A stretch of 64,000 bases of DNA, taken from contig NZ_JAJOMZ010000004.1 in the NCBI RefSeq assembly GCF_024699965.1, forward strand, positions 1,114,001 through 1,178,000, given 5' to 3'. Positions 42,765 to 52,590 of the stretch are shown here, in pieces. Both the position numbers and the translations under genes were made by a program. This DNA comes from Flavobacterium sp. J372 (GTDB taxonomy: Bacteria > Bacteroidota > Bacteroidia > Flavobacteriales > Flavobacteriaceae). Positions within the stretch are counted from its first letter, which is position 1. Every line of letters begins with the position of its first letter. The notes below the pieces were generated by a model that had not been told where the DNA came from, did no database searches, and worked only from the letters and a program-made list of their open reading frames with translations.

Positions 42765-43588
42765 ATGTCAGTTAGAAAATTAAAACCTATTACCCCGGGT
42801 CAGCGTTTTAGAGTTGTAAATAGCTTTGACACTATTACAACTGATAAGCCGGAGCGTTCATTGATCGCACCGAAAAAAACTCAGGCGGTAGAAATAGTCA
42901 AGGAAAAATGACCATGCGTTATACAGGCGGTGGTCATAAGCAAAGGTATCGTATGATTGATTTTAAAAGGACGAAGGAAGGTGTTCCTGCGACTGTTAAA
43001 ACTATCGAGTACGATCCAAACCGTTCAGCATTCATATCTCTATTGTACTATGCTGACGGACAGAAAACATACATCATTGCACAAAACGGTCTTCAGGTAG
43101 GCCAGACTGTAGTTTCAGGAGCTGATGCAGCCCCGGAAATCGGTAACGCTTTACCTCTTAGCAAAATTCCTCTGGGAACCGTTATATCTTGTATCGAACT
43201 ACGTCCTGGGCAGGGAGCGGTTATCGCTCGCAGCGCTGGTACTTTCGCTCAGCTTATGGCAAGGGATGGTAAATATGCTACAATCAAAATGCCTTCAGGT
43301 GAAACAAGGTTGATCCTTCTTACTTGTATGGCTACAATTGGAGCAGTTTCAAACTCTGACCACCAGCTTATCGTTTCCGGTAAGGCAGGTAGGTCTCGCT
43401 GGTTGGGCAGAAGGCCAAGGACAAGGCCGGTAGCTATGAACCCTGTAGATCACCCGATGGGTGGTGGTGAAGGACGCTCTTCAGGAGGTCACCCACGCTC
43501 AAGGAAAGGTCTTCCGGCTAAAGGTTACAGGACTCGTTCTAAAGTGAACCCAAGTAATAAGTATATTATAGAACGTAGAAAAAAATAA
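42765..43588 (+). CDS. rplB: 50S ribosomal protein L2 (frameshift in the record)
   Basis: L2 is essential for subunit joining and peptidyl transfer. Translation from ATG 42765 gives [20 protein letters not shown] and reaches LIAPKK before falling out of frame. Adding one A to the A7 run at 42873-42879 gives [20 protein letters not shown] and connects to the long frame [20 protein letters not shown], which ends [11 protein letters not shown]. The catalytically important loop [20 protein letters not shown] is intact. The repaired protein has 274 residues, as expected. Since L2 is indispensable, the lesion must be a read or assembly error. Confidence 0.96.
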
Positions 43589-43598
43589 TAAGTAAGAT

Positions 43599-43877
43599 AT
43601 GGCACGTTCATTAAAAAAAGGACCTTTCGTACATTATAAGTTAGATAAGAAAGTTCAGGAAAATATCGAAAAAGGTAACAAGGGTGTAGTTAAGACTTGG
43701 TCTCGCGCTTCTATGATTACTCCGGATTTTGTTGGGCAGACTATCGCAGTACACAACGGGCGCCAGTTCGTTCCGGTTTACGTAACAGAAAACATGGTAG
43801 GTCATAAATTAGGAGAATTTTCACCGACACGCTCTTTCAGGGGCCACGCCGGTGCTAAAAATAAAGGTAAAAAATAA
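43599..43877 (+). CDS. rpsS: 30S ribosomal protein S19
   Basis: A 92-residue S19, [20 protein letters not shown] onwards, with the conserved [20 protein letters not shown] and the C-terminal [20 protein letters not shown]. It sits in the 30S head next to S13. Spacing to rplB is 10 bp and to rplV 5 bp. Confidence 0.98.
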   Translation: MARSLKKGPFVHYKLDKKVQENIEKGNKGVVKTWSRASMITPDFVGQTIAVHNGRQFVPVYVTENMVGHKLGEFSPTRSFRGHAGAKNKGKK

Positions 43878-43882
43878 TAGCA

Positions 43883-44296
43883 ATGGGAGTTCGTAAAAGA
43901 GAAATGGCCGATGCACGTAAAGAAGCTAACAAGCAGATTGCATTCGCTAAGCTAAATAACTGCCCGACTTCACCAAGGAAAATGCGTTTAGTTGCAGACC
44001 TTGTACGTGGAAAGAAAGTAGAATTAGCGCTAAATATATTGAGGTTCAGTACTAAGGAAGCTTCTCGCAAGCTTGAAAAACTGCTTCTTTCTGCCATCAA
44101 CAACTGGCAGCAGAAGAACAGTGAGGAAAGCCTTGAAGATGCTGGCCTGTTCATAAAAGAAATCAGGGTAGACGGTGGTATGATGCTGAAAAGGCTTAGG
44201 CCAGCTCCGCAGGGCCGCGCTCACAGGATAAGGAAACGTTCTAACCACGTAACTATCGTGCTTGGAGCTATTAACAACAATACACAAAGCAATTAA
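43883..44296 (+). CDS. rplV: 50S ribosomal protein L22
   Basis: A 137-residue L22 with an exit-tunnel beta-hairpin. Conserved parts are [20 protein letters not shown] and the hairpin region [20 protein letters not shown]. The C-terminus is somewhat longer than in E. coli (AINNNTQSN). ATG 43883 is 5 bp from the rpsS stop. Confidence 0.97.
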   Translation: MGVRKREMADARKEANKQIAFAKLNNCPTSPRKMRLVADLVRGKKVELALNILRFSTKEASRKLEKLLLSAINNWQQKNSEESLEDAGLFIKEIRVDGGMMLKRLRPAPQGRAHRIRKRSNHVTIVLGAINNNTQSN

Positions 44297-44304
44297 TAAA
44301 CAGT

Positions 44305-45051
44305 ATGGGACAAAAGACAAATCCAATCGGGAATCGCCTTGGTATCATCCGTGGCTGGGACTCTAACTGGTATGGTGGCAATGACTACGGCGATAAACTT
44401 GCCGAAGATCACAAAATCAGAAAGTACATCCATGCCCGTTTATCAAAAGCGAGTGTATCTAAAGTAATCATCGAGAGGACTTTAAAGCTTGTAACCGTTA
44501 CTATCACCACTGCACGTCCTGGTATCATTATCGGGAAAGGCGGCCAGGAGGTAGACAAGCTGAAAGAAGAACTTAAGAAAATTACCGACAAAGAGGTTCA
44601 AATCAACATCTTTGAAATCAAAAGGCCTGAACTTGATGCTTACCTTGTAGGTACAAGCATTGCCCGCCAGATTGAAAGCCGTATCTCTTACAGGAGGGCT
44701 ATTAAAATGGCTATCGCTGCCGCTATGCGTATGAACGCAGAAGGTGTAAAAGTGATGATCTCAGGTCGTCTTAACGGTGCTGAAATGGCACGTTCAGAAA
44801 TGTTCAAAGAAGGTCGTATTCCTCTATCAACTTTCCGTGCGGACATTGATTACTCACTTGCTGAAGCTCACACTACTTATGGTAGGATGGGTATAAAAGT
44901 GTGGATCATGAAAGGTGAAGTTTACGGTAAAAGAGATCTTTCTCCGTTAGTAGGTATGGACAAAAAGCAGTCTAAACCTTCAGGATCTCAAGACAGGCAA
45001 GACCGTGGAGGCAGGCCTGACCGTGGTGGTAACCAACGCAAAAGAAAGTAA
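44305..45051 (+). CDS. rpsC: 30S ribosomal protein S3
   Basis: A 248-residue S3, part of the mRNA entry channel. It starts [20 protein letters not shown]. The KH domain contains [20 protein letters not shown] and the C-terminal domain [20 protein letters not shown]. An added Gly/Arg/Asp-rich tail of about 25 residues ([20 protein letters not shown]) is longer than in E. coli and common in Bacteroidota. Confidence 0.98.
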   Translation: MGQKTNPIGNRLGIIRGWDSNWYGGNDYGDKLAEDHKIRKYIHARLSKASVSKVIIERTLKLVTVTITTARPGIIIGKGGQEVDKLKEELKKITDKEVQINIFEIKRPELDAYLVGTSIARQIESRISYRRAIKMAIAAAMRMNAEGVKVMISGRLNGAEMARSEMFKEGRIPLSTFRADIDYSLAEAHTTYGRMGIKVWIMKGEVYGKRDLSPLVGMDKKQSKPSGSQDRQDRGGRPDRGGNQRKRK

Positions 45052-45069
45052 TCATTAAACTAAAGAAAA

Positions 45070-45490
45070 ATGTTACAGCCTAAAAGAACAAAATACCGTA
45101 AGGTACAGAAAGGTAAAATGAAGGGCGTGTCTCAAAGGGGCCACGAACTTTCAAACGGAATGTTTGGTATCAAGTCTTTAGATTCATCTTTCATCACTTC
45201 CCGCCAGATCGAGGCTGCACGTATCGCTGCAACCCGTTTCATGAAAAGGGAAGGTCAACTTTGGATTAAAATTTTCCCGGATAAGCCTATCACCAAAAAA
45301 CCTCTTGAGGTACGTATGGGTAAAGGTAAAGGTGCAGTTGAATACTGGGCTGCAGTTGTAAAGCCGGGAAGGATAATGTTTGAAGTAGGAGGCGTGCCTT
45401 TGTCAGTAGCTAAAGAGGCGCTTCGCCTTGCTGCACAAAAAGCTTCCTGTTAAAACTAAGTTTATCGTTGCGAGGGATTTTGAAGCATAA
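45070..45490 (+). CDS. rplP: 50S ribosomal protein L16 (frameshift in the record)
   Basis: L16 organises the A-site region of 23S rRNA. The protein begins [20 protein letters not shown] and carries the conserved [19 protein letters not shown]. The uncorrected frame stops early at 45453 with AAQKASC. Removing one A from the AAAAA run at 45437-45441 restores [19 protein letters not shown] and the stop TAA at 45488-45490, giving 139 residues, which is normal. The lesion is a homopolymer error in an essential gene. Confidence 0.96.
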
Positions 45491-45501
45491 TCAAATTTAT
45501 C

Positions 45502-45693
45502 ATGAAACAATCAGAAATTAAAGATCTGTCTGCAGCTGAGTTACAAGGTAAACTTGGTGAACTAAGGAAGACATATGCCGACTTAAAATCAGCTCACGCT
45601 ATTTCTCCAATCGAAAACCCGCTACAGATTCGTACTGTGCGCAGGTCTATCGCAAGGGTTGCTACTGAGCTAAGCAAAAGAGAGTTACAATAA
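45502..45693 (+). CDS. rpmC: 50S ribosomal protein L29
   Basis: A 63-residue, two-helix L29 (MKQSEIKDLSAAELQGKLGE ... ISPIENPLQIRTVRRSIARV). It lies by the tunnel exit next to L23. It starts 11 bp after the corrected rplP stop and precedes rpsQ by 19 bp, the conserved L16-L29-S17 order. Confidence 0.97.
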   Translation: MKQSEIKDLSAAELQGKLGELRKTYADLKSAHAISPIENPLQIRTVRRSIARVATELSKRELQ

Positions 45694-45712
45694 TTGTAGT
45701 CTAAGCTGAAAG

Positions 45713-45971
45713 ATGGAAAAAAAGAAACTTAAGAAAAGAGAGAATAGGTGTAGTTACCAGTAATAAAATGGAGAAATCAATCGTGGTTTCCCAAACTACA
45801 AGAGTAAAGCACCCATTATACGGTAAGTTCGTGTTGAAAACAAAGAAATATGTTGCACACGACGAAACGAACGACTGTAACATTGGTGATACAGTAAGGA
45901 TCATGGAAACACGTCCTTTAAGTAAGTCTAAATGTTGGAGGTTAGTTGAAATCATTGAAAGAGCGAAGTAA
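45713..45971 (+). CDS. rpsQ: 30S ribosomal protein S17 (frameshift in the record)
   Basis: S17 is a primary 16S-binding OB-fold protein. The frame recorded without correction begins only at 45768 and lacks the N-terminus. Starting at ATG 45713 and removing one A from the A7 run at 45717-45723 gives [20 protein letters not shown], the usual N-terminal strand. It runs in frame into [20 protein letters not shown] and ends [14 protein letters not shown], about 85 residues. An ATG at 45768 could only give a truncated protein without the first strand. Confidence 0.95.
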
Positions 45972-45973
45972 TT

Positions 45974-46342
45974 ATGGTACAACAGGAATCTAGATTAAAA
46001 GTAGCAGACAACACGGGAGCAAAAGAAGTTTTAACTATCCGTGTATTAGGGGGAACGAAACGTCGTTACGCCTCTGTTGGAGATAAAATTGTAGTATCTA
46101 TTAAAGATGCAACACCAAACGGTAACGTTAAGAAAGGTGCTGTTTCTACTGCAGTTGTTGTACGTACCAAAAAAGAAGTGCGCCGTGCCGACGGTTCATA
46201 CATCAGGTTTGACGATAACGCTTGCGTATTGTTGAATGCTGCTGGTGAAATGAGAGGTACGCGTGTTTTTGGTCCGGTAGCGAGAGAACTTCGTGAAAAA
46301 CAATTCATGAAAATTGTATCATTAGCACCAGAAGTGCTTTAA
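45974..46342 (+). CDS. rplN: 50S ribosomal protein L14
   Basis: A 122-residue L14, [20 protein letters not shown] onwards, with the conserved [20 protein letters not shown] and [20 protein letters not shown]. It binds the 23S rRNA near L19 and bridges to 16S. It starts 2 bp after rpsQ. Confidence 0.98.
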
Positions 46343-46354
46343 TTCGTTTCAAAA

Positions 46355-46670
46355 ATGATAAAGCTAAAGATAAAATCAGGAGACACGGTAAGAGTTATCG
46401 CCGGAGACCACAAAGGCTCTGAAGGTAAAGTTGTACGCGTGCTTCGTGAAAAGAACAAAGCGATTGTTGAAGGCGTTAACATGGTGTCTAAGCACACTAA
46501 GCCAAGCGCTAAAAACCCACAGGGCGGCATCGTGAAGAAAGAAGCTCCTATCCATATTTCTAACATTGCCCTTGTTGACTCTAAAACTAAAGAGACTACA
46601 AAAACTGGCGTTAGGGACTGAGGGAGATAAGAAAGTGAGATTTTCAAAAAAATCTAATCAAGTACTATAG
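46355..46670 (+). CDS. rplX: 50S ribosomal protein L24 (frameshift in the record)
   Basis: L24 starts 50S assembly. The KOW motif is visible in [20 protein letters not shown], followed by [20 protein letters not shown]. The uncorrected frame stops at 46621 after TKTGVRD. Removing one G from the GGG at 46614-46616 restores [20 protein letters not shown] and ends at TAG 46668-46670, giving 104 residues as in relatives. The rplE start follows 2 bp later. Confidence 0.95.
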
Positions 46671-46672
46671 TG

Positions 46673-47224
46673 ATGGCTTATATACCAAGACTAAAACAAG
46701 AATATAAGGACAGGGTAGTCCCTGCACTTAAAGAAGAGTTCGGTTACAAAAACGTAATGCAGGTTCCTAAACTTGAAAAGATCGTTTTGAGCCGTGGCGT
46801 TGGTGCAGCTGTGTCTGATAAGAAGCTTATCGACTATGCAGTTGAAGAACTTACAAAAATTACCGGCCAAAAGGCAGTATCTACAATTTCTAAGAAAGAC
46901 GTTGCGTCATTCAAACTTAGGAAAGGTATGCCAATCGGTGCTAAAGTAACTTTACGTGGCGAGAGGATGTATGAATTCCTTGACAGGCTTATTACAGCTT
47001 CACTCCCGCGTGTAAGGGATTTTAACGGTATTAAGGCAACAGGTTTTGACGGAAGGGGTAACTATAACCTTGGTGTTACTGAGCAAATCATTTTCCCTGA
47101 AATTGATATTGATAAAGTGAACAAAATATCAGGATTAGATATTACTTTTGTGACCTCTGCGCAAACAGACAAAGAAGCGAAGTCATTATTAACTGAACTA
47201 GGTTTACCTTTTAAAAAGAATTAA
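46673..47224 (+). CDS. rplE: 50S ribosomal protein L5
   Basis: A 183-residue L5, which binds 5S rRNA and contacts P-site tRNA. It starts [20 protein letters not shown] (after Met) and contains [20 protein letters not shown] and the loop [21 protein letters not shown] place the start at the ATG 46673; the GTG just before it overlaps the corrected rplX stop. Confidence 0.97.
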   Translation: MAYIPRLKQEYKDRVVPALKEEFGYKNVMQVPKLEKIVLSRGVGAAVSDKKLIDYAVEELTKITGQKAVSTISKKDVASFKLRKGMPIGAKVTLRGERMYEFLDRLITASLPRVRDFNGIKATGFDGRGNYNLGVTEQIIFPEIDIDKVNKISGLDITFVTSAQTDKEAKSLLTELGLPFKKN

Positions 47225-47227
47225 GTT

Positions 47228-47497
47228 ATGGCTAAAGAATCAATGAAAGCCCGTGAGGTAAAAAGGGCTGCCTTGGTAGCAAAATATGCTGAAAAAAGGA
47301 AAGCTCTTCTTGAAGCCGGAGATTACGAAGGACTTCAGAAACTTCCTAAAAACGCTTCACCTGTACGCCAGCACAACCGTTGCAAACTTACAGGAAGGCC
47401 AAGGGGCTACATGCGCCAGTTCGGTATTTCACGTGTAACTTTCCGTGAAATGGCAAACAATGGCCTTATACCAGGTGTGAAAAAAGCCAGCTGGTAA
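47228..47497 (+). CDS. rpsN: 30S ribosomal protein S14 (zinc-free form)
   Basis: An 89-residue S14 of the longer type without the zinc-binding CxxC pairs: only one Cys ([20 protein letters not shown]) is present. The conserved C-terminal end is [18 protein letters not shown]. This form does not need zinc, unlike the short S14 of many Gram-positive bacteria. It is followed by an unusually structured 70-bp spacer before rpsH. Confidence 0.97.
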   Translation: MAKESMKAREVKRAALVAKYAEKRKALLEAGDYEGLQKLPKNASPVRQHNRCKLTGRPRGYMRQFGISRVTFREMANNGLIPGVKKASW

Positions 47498-47514
47498 TTA
47501 AAGAATTATAAATT

Positions 47515-47553
47515 GGTAAAAGGTTCGGCCGTAACAGGCCGAAAACCATTACC
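47515..47553 (+). promoter_or_regulatory. Structured hairpin in the rpsN-rpsH spacer
   Basis: GGTAAAAGGTTCGGCC (47515-47530) and GGCCGAAAACCATTACC (47537-47553) pair over most of their length with a GTAACA loop. It ends 15 nt before the rpsH ATG. No T-run follows, so it is not a terminator. It is well placed to control S8 translation. Confidence 0.65.
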
Positions 47554-47567
47554 GCAAATTAATAAAT

Positions 47568-47966
47568 ATGTATACAGATCCAATCGCAGATTTTTTGACA
47601 AGGATAAGGAATGCAGTACGTGCTAACCACAAAGTGGTAGAGGTTCCTGCTTCTAACCTTAAAAAAGAAATCACAAAGATTTTATTCGATCAGGGCTATA
47701 TCCTTAGCTACAAATTTGAAGATAATGCTGTACAAGGCACTATCAAAATCGCTCTTAAGTATGAAAAAGAAACTAAAGAGTCTGTAATTAAAGATATCCA
47801 GAGAATTAGTAAACCAGGTTTGCGTAAATATGCAGGTGCTGATAACCTTCCAAGGATCCTTAACGGCCTTGGTATTGCCATAGTTTCTACATCAAAAGGC
47901 TTGATGACAGGAAAGCAGGCAAAGCAACAGAATGTTGGTGGTGAAGTAATCTGTTACGTATACTAA
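47568..47966 (+). CDS. rpsH: 30S ribosomal protein S8
   Basis: A 132-residue S8, [20 protein letters not shown] onwards, with C-terminal [20 protein letters not shown] and the end [10 protein letters not shown]8 binds helix 21 of 16S rRNA and in enterobacteria represses the spc operon by binding its mRNA. The hairpin immediately upstream is a possible equivalent target. Confidence 0.97.
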   Translation: MYTDPIADFLTRIRNAVRANHKVVEVPASNLKKEITKILFDQGYILSYKFEDNAVQGTIKIALKYEKETKESVIKDIQRISKPGLRKYAGADNLPRILNGLGIAIVSTSKGLMTGKQAKQQNVGGEVICYVY

Positions 47967-47982
47967 TAATAAGACTTATACA

Positions 47983-48525
47983 ATGTCAAGAATAGGTAAA
48001 AACCCAATTGCAATACCAGCCGGCGTAACAGTAGATGTTGCTGATGGTATGGTGACTGTAAAAGGTAAAAAAGGCCAGCTTACTCAGGAGTTTTCTGATG
48101 TAACCATTAAAATGGAAGATGGCCAGATTTTGGTAGAAAGGTCTTCAGATCATAAAGATCTAAGGTCTAAACATGGTTTATACAGGGCCCTTATCAATAA
48201 TATGATTGTAGGTGTTTCTGAAGGTTTCACAAAAGAGCTTGAGCTTGTGGGTGTAGGTTACAGGGCGTCAAACCAGGGACAGAAACTGGATATCGCTCTT
48301 GGTTTCTCTCACAACATTGTGCTTGAAGTTGTACCTGAAGTTACTGTAGAAACTGTATCTGAAAAAGGTAAGAACCCGATAATAAAACTTTCTTCTTTTG
48401 ATAAACAGCTTTTAGGGCAGGTAGCGGCAAAAATCCGTTCTTTCCGTAAGCCTGAGCCGTACAAAGGAAAAGGAGTTAAGTTTGTAGGTGAAGTATTAAG
48501 GAGAAAAGCAGGTAAGTCAGCTTAA
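47983..48525 (+). CDS. rplF: 50S ribosomal protein L6
   Basis: A 180-residue L6 with two duplicated alpha-beta domains. It starts [20 protein letters not shown] and ends with the conserved [20 protein letters not shown] segment. It lies near the sarcin-ricin loop and GTPase centre. Spacing to rpsH is 16 bp. Confidence 0.97.
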   Translation: MSRIGKNPIAIPAGVTVDVADGMVTVKGKKGQLTQEFSDVTIKMEDGQILVERSSDHKDLRSKHGLYRALINNMIVGVSEGFTKELELVGVGYRASNQGQKLDIALGFSHNIVLEVVPEVTVETVSEKGKNPIIKLSSFDKQLLGQVAAKIRSFRKPEPYKGKGVKFVGEVLRRKAGKSA

Positions 48526-48545
48526 TAATCTTAAAAATTAAGACT

Positions 48546-48896
48546 ATGTCATTAAATAAATCTGAAAGAAGACAAAGAATTAAGTTCAGGATCAGAAAGA
48601 TTGTAAGCGGAACTGCTGCTATGCCAAGGCTTTCTGTTTTCAGGAGCAATAAAGAAATCTATGCACAAATCATAGATGACGTGAATGGTGTTACTCTGGC
48701 TGCTGCTTCTTCAAGAGATGCAGGTATTGCAAAAGGCACTAATATAGAAACTGCTGCAGCTGTAGGTAAGGCTATCGCTGAAAAGGCTCTTAAAGCCGGT
48801 ATTGAAACCATCGCTTTTGACAGGGGCGGTTACCTTTACCACGGACGTGTAAAATCATTAGCTGAAGGCGCAAGAGAGGCCGGACTTAAATTCTAA
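48546..48896 (+). CDS. rplR: 50S ribosomal protein L18
   Basis: A 116-residue L18, a 5S rRNA-binding protein. Conserved parts are [38 protein letters not shown] and the C-terminal [20 protein letters not shown]. It is in the usual L6-L18-S5 order. Confidence 0.97.
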   Translation: MSLNKSERRQRIKFRIRKIVSGTAAMPRLSVFRSNKEIYAQIIDDVNGVTLAAASSRDAGIAKGTNIETAAAVGKAIAEKALKAGIETIAFDRGGYLYHGRVKSLAEGAREAGLKF

Positions 48897-48905
48897 GAAG
48901 AAATT

Positions 48906-49430
48906 ATGTATCATAATTATAAAAACGTAGAACTAGTAAAACCTAGCGGGCTTGAACTTAAAGACCGCCTGGTTGCAGTAAACCGTGTTACTAAAGTTAC
49001 TAAAGGTGGTAGGGCTTTCGGCTTTTCTGCTATAGTAGTTGTAGGTGATGAGAACGGTGTTGTAGGCCACGGCCTTGGCAAATCTAAAGACGTATCTGAA
49101 GCTATTGCTAAAGCAGTTGAAGATGCCAAGAAAAACCTTGTAAGAATACCACTTTCAGGCCAGTCTGTACCACATGAGCAAAAAGGTAAATTTGGCGGTG
49201 CACGCGTACTGCTTATGCCTGCATCTCACGGTACAGGAGTAATTGCCGGTGGTGCTGTACGTTCAGTACTTGAGTCGGTAGGTATTCACGATGTATTATC
49301 AAAGTCTCAGGGATCATCAAACCCTCACAATGTTGTGAAAGCTACTTTTGATGCACTTCTTCAAATGAGGAGCGCAGTGACTGTTGCTAAACAAAGGGGA
49401 ATATCTCTTGAGAAAGTATTTAAAGGTTAA
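48906..49430 (+). CDS. rpsE: 30S ribosomal protein S5
   Basis: A 174-residue S5, important for decoding accuracy. It begins [20 protein letters not shown]. The RNA-binding loop is [20 protein letters not shown] and the second domain holds [20 protein letters not shown]. Spacing to rplR is 9 bp. Confidence 0.97.
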   Translation: MYHNYKNVELVKPSGLELKDRLVAVNRVTKVTKGGRAFGFSAIVVVGDENGVVGHGLGKSKDVSEAIAKAVEDAKKNLVRIPLSGQSVPHEQKGKFGGARVLLMPASHGTGVIAGGAVRSVLESVGIHDVLSKSQGSSNPHNVVKATFDALLQMRSAVTVAKQRGISLEKVFKG

Positions 49431-49442
49431 TTCAAGGAAATT

Positions 49443-49625
49443 ATGTCAAAAATAATAGTAAAACAGGTTAGAAGCCAGATCAACTGCCCACTTACGCAAA
49501 AGAGGACTCTTGAGGCTTTGGGCCTTCGCAGATTAGGACAGGTTGTTGAACATGATGCAACTTCTTCTATCCTTGGAATGGTAAACAAAGTTAAACACTT
49601 GGTTTCTGTAGAAGAAACTAAATAA
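49443..49625 (+). CDS. rpmD: 50S ribosomal protein L30
   Basis: A 60-residue L30 (MSKIIVKQVRSQINCPLTQK ... LEALGLRRLGQVVEHD). It has the ferredoxin-like fold segment and normal length, in the conserved S5-L30-L15 order. Confidence 0.96.
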   Translation: MSKIIVKQVRSQINCPLTQKRTLEALGLRRLGQVVEHDATSSILGMVNKVKHLVSVEETK

Positions 49626-49636
49626 CAAATACAGTT

Positions 49637-50092
49637 ATGAACTTAAATAACTTGCAACCAGCTGAAGGTTCAACACACAATCAGAACAAAAGGGTAGGCC
49701 GTGGTGAAGGCTCAGGCAAAGGCGGTACTGCCGCACGCGGCCACAAAGGTGCCAAGTCACGCTCAGGTTACTCTAAGAAAATTGGTTTTGAAGGTGGACA
49801 GATGCCGTTACAGCGCCGTGTGCCTAAATTCGGTTTCAAAAACATTAACCGTAAGGAGTATGCAGGTGTAAACCTTGACACGCTTCAGGCTCTTGTAGAT
49901 AATGGCATCGTTACAGATAATACTGTAGATTTTGCAGTATTGGTGGCAAACAGGCTGGCTACAAAAAATGAAATGGTAAAGATTTTGGGAAGAGGAGAGC
50001 TTAAGGCAAAACTAAAAGTAACTGCTCACAAATTTACTGCTACTGCTAAGGCTGCTATTGAAGCTGCAGGCGGCGAAGCTGTAAGTTTATAA
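49637..50092 (+). CDS. rplO: 50S ribosomal protein L15
   Basis: A 151-residue L15 with a long basic N-terminal tail that enters the 50S core: VGRGEGSGKGGTAARGHKGA, then FEGGQMPLQRRVPKFGFKNI. The globular C-terminal part ends AAIEAAGGEAVSL. It is followed by secY after 13 bp, the conserved junction to the translocon gene. Confidence 0.97.
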   Translation: MNLNNLQPAEGSTHNQNKRVGRGEGSGKGGTAARGHKGAKSRSGYSKKIGFEGGQMPLQRRVPKFGFKNINRKEYAGVNLDTLQALVDNGIVTDNTVDFAVLVANRLATKNEMVKILGRGELKAKLKVTAHKFTATAKAAIEAAGGEAVSL

Positions 50093-50105
50093 TCTTTAAA
50101 GCCAG

Positions 50106-51452
50106 ATGAAGAAATTTATAGACGCGTTTATCAATGTTTGGAAAATAGAGGAGCTTAAAAACAGGATCCTCGTAACTCTTGGGTTGTTGCTTGTGTACCG
50201 CTTTGGTGCACATGTAACGCTGCCCGGCATTGATGCTACAAAACTAAACAGCCTTACAACCCAGACAGATTCAGGTATCGGATGGCTTATCGATGTATTT
50301 ACAGGTGGTGCGTTCTCGCAGGCATCTGTATTTGCATTAGGTATTATGCCTTACATTTCTGCATCTATCGTTGTACAGCTTATGGGTATCGCGATACCTT
50401 ACCTTCAAAAACTTCAGAAAGAAGGCGAAAGCGGAAGAAAGAAAATCAACCAGATTACGCGCTGGCTTACAATAGCCATTACTCTTGTTCAGGGTCCGGG
50501 TTATATCTATAACTTATACAGGACACTGCCGGCAGATGCGTTTATGCTAGGTTTTGATAACTTCTCATTCCTTTTCTCTGCAGTAGTTATCCTTACAACA
50601 GGTACCATATTTGCTATGTGGCTTGGTGAAAAGATTACAGATAAAGGTATTGGTAACGGTATATCACTACTTATCCTTATCGGTATCATCGCAAGGATGC
50701 CTCAGGCATTTATTCAGGAATTTACATCTGTAGTTACTGAAAATAACGGTGGCCCGCTAAAGCTTCTTCTTGAAGTGGCGCTTTGGATAATTGTAATCAT
50801 AGGTTGTATACTGTTAACAATGGCTGTAAGGAAAATCCCTGTACAATATGCAAGGCGTACTACATCAGGTGATTTTGAACAGGATGCGATGGGAGGCAAC
50901 AGGCAATGGATACCGCTTAAGCTTAATGCTTCGGGTGTAATGCCAATTATCTTTGCCCAGGCTATCATGTTCATACCTGCTGCACTTGCAGGCCTTTCAA
51001 AGTCTGAAGCTGCCCAGACCGTTACTACGCAGTTCCAGAATGTGTTCGGTTTGGCCTATAATGTAGTTTTTGCTCTATTAATTATAATTTTTACGTACTT
51101 TTACACCGCGATTACAGTGCCTACCAATAAAATGGCAGATGATCTTAAAAGAAGTGGTGGTTTTATACCAGGTGTAAGGCCTGGTGTTGAAACCGGGGAC
51201 TATCTTGACAGGATTATGTCATTAATCACTTTCCCTGGCTCTTTATTCTTAGCGCTTATAGCCGTGTTCCCGGCCATAGTGGTAAGTTTGCTTGGAGTTC
51301 AGTCACAGTGGGCTTTGTTCTATGGCGGAACATCGCTGCTCATTATGGTAGGAGTTGCAATCGATACTATTCAGCAAATAAATTCTTACTTGTTGAACAG
51401 GCATTATGACGGATTGATGAAAAGTGGTAAAAATAGAAAAGCGGTAGCTTAA
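50106..51452 (+). CDS. secY: Sec translocon subunit SecY
   Basis: The 448-residue pore subunit of the Sec translocase has ten predicted membrane helices. It begins [20 protein letters not shown], with the plug region around [20 protein letters not shown]. The cytoplasmic C4-C5 loops include [14 protein letters not shown] and the region [20 protein letters not shown]. Length and order are normal. It is embedded in the spc part of the operon, so membrane translocon supply is tied to ribosome synthesis. Confidence 0.98.
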   Translation: MKKFIDAFINVWKIEELKNRILVTLGLLLVYRFGAHVTLPGIDATKLNSLTTQTDSGIGWLIDVFTGGAFSQASVFALGIMPYISASIVVQLMGIAIPYLQKLQKEGESGRKKINQITRWLTIAITLVQGPGYIYNLYRTLPADAFMLGFDNFSFLFSAVVILTTGTIFAMWLGEKITDKGIGNGISLLILIGIIARMPQAFIQEFTSVVTENNGGPLKLLLEVALWIIVIIGCILLTMAVRKIPVQYARRTTSGDFEQDAMGGNRQWIPLKLNASGVMPIIFAQAIMFIPAALAGLSKSEAAQTVTTQFQNVFGLAYNVVFALLIIIFTYFYTAITVPTNKMADDLKRSGGFIPGVRPGVETGDYLDRIMSLITFPGSLFLALIAVFPAIVVSLLGVQSQWALFYGGTSLLIMVGVAIDTIQQINSYLLNRHYDGLMKSGKNRKAVA

Positions 51453-51459
51453 GGTTTTT

Positions 51460-51675
51460 ATGGCAAAACAATCAGCAATAGAACAAGACGGATCAATAAT
51501 TGAGGCACTATCAAATGCCATGTTCCGTGTAGAGTTAGAAAACGGACATATTGTAATTGCTCATATTTCAGGCAAAATGCGTATGCACTACATCAAGTTG
51601 CTTCCGGGTGACAAGGTGAAGCTTGAAATGAGCCCTTATGATTTATCCAAAGCAAGAATTACTTATAGATACTAA
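51460..51675 (+). CDS. infA: Translation initiation factor IF-1
   Basis: A 71-residue OB-fold IF-1: [20 protein letters not shown], then [20 protein letters not shown] and the end [12 protein letters not shown]. It blocks the A site during initiation. It stands 7 bp after secY, the common secY-infA-rpmJ arrangement. Confidence 0.98.
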   Translation: MAKQSAIEQDGSIIEALSNAMFRVELENGHIVIAHISGKMRMHYIKLLPGDKVKLEMSPYDLSKARITYRY

Positions 51676-51685
51676 AGCTATTAAA

Positions 51686-51802
51686 ATGAAAGTAAGAGCA
51701 TCAGTTAAAAAGAGAAGTGCCGAGTGCATCATAGTGCGCAGGAAAGGCAGATTATACGTTATTAACAAAAAGAATCCTAGATTTAAACAAAGACAAGGAT
51801 AA
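51686..51802 (+). CDS. rpmJ: 50S ribosomal protein L36 (zinc-free form)
   Basis: A 38-residue protein too short for most ORF thresholds: [20 protein letters not shown] ... NPRFKQRQG. The zinc ligands (two CxxC-type Cys, Cys, His) of the canonical form are largely replaced; one Cys remains. This is the C-minus type of L36, which does not need zinc. It is exactly in the expected place between infA and rpsM. Confidence 0.95.
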
Positions 51803-51804
51803 TT

Positions 51805-52179
51805 ATGGCGAGAATTGCAGGGGTAGATATACCTAAAAACAAAAGAGGAGTTATTGCTTTAACCTACATCTTTGGTATAGGAAAAAGCAGGGCGCAGGAA
51901 ATTCTTGCAAAAGCCCAGGTAAGCGAAGATAAAAAAGTTCAGGAGTGGAACGATGAAGAGATAGGTAACATCCGTGAGGCTGTATCTTACTTCAAAATTG
52001 AAGGTGAGCTTCGTTCAGAAATTTCTTTGAACATCAAGCGCCTTATGGATATCGGCTGCTACAGGGGTATCCGTCACAGATCTGGTCTTCCATTAAGGGG
52101 CCAGCGCACCAAAAACAACTCAAGGACAAGAAAAGGTAAGAGAAAAACTGTTGCTAACAAGAAAAAAGCAACTAAATAA
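51805..52179 (+). CDS. rpsM: 30S ribosomal protein S13
   Basis: A 124-residue S13, [20 protein letters not shown] onwards, with helix-two-turn-helix [19 protein letters not shown] and a conserved [20 protein letters not shown]. The basic tail contacts P-site tRNA. It starts 2 bp after rpmJ. Confidence 0.98.
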   Translation: MARIAGVDIPKNKRGVIALTYIFGIGKSRAQEILAKAQVSEDKKVQEWNDEEIGNIREAVSYFKIEGELRSEISLNIKRLMDIGCYRGIRHRSGLPLRGQRTKNNSRTRKGKRKTVANKKKATK

Positions 52180-52187
52180 TAAGTAGT

Positions 52188-52571
52188 ATGGCTAAAGCGA
52201 GTACAAAAAAACGTAAAGTTATTGTAGAGTCTACAGGCGAAGCTCATATTAACGCAACTTTCAATAATATCATCATTTCTTTGACAAACAAGAAAGGTGA
52301 AGTTATCTCTTGGTCTTCAGCCGGAAAAATGGGCTTCAGGGGTTCTAAAAAGAACACTCCTTATGCAGCTCAGATGGCAGCAGAAGACTGTAGTAAAGTT
52401 GCTTTGGAGGCAGGCCTTAAGAAAGTAAAAGTTTACGTTAAAGGCCCTGGAAACGGACGTGAGTCTGCTATCAGGTCTATCCATAATGGTGGTATAGAAG
52501 TTACTGAAATCATTGATGTAACTCCAATGCCGCACAACGGATGCCGCCCTCCTAAGAGAAGAAGAGTTTAA
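52188..52571 (+). CDS. rpsK: 30S ribosomal protein S11
   Basis: A 127-residue S11, forming the platform near the E site. Conserved parts are [40 protein letters not shown] and the end [13 protein letters not shown]. An 88-bp structured spacer separates it from rpsD. Confidence 0.98.
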   Translation: MAKASTKKRKVIVESTGEAHINATFNNIIISLTNKKGEVISWSSAGKMGFRGSKKNTPYAAQMAAEDCSKVALEAGLKKVKVYVKGPGNGRESAIRSIHNGGIEVTEIIDVTPMPHNGCRPPKRRRV

Positions 52572-52590
52572 TTATTTTTAGAGTATAACC

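Noticed and set aside
45768..45971. A short S17 starting at ATG 45768
   Set aside because: It would lack the first strand of the OB fold. A one-base correction in the A7 run upstream restores the usual N-terminus.
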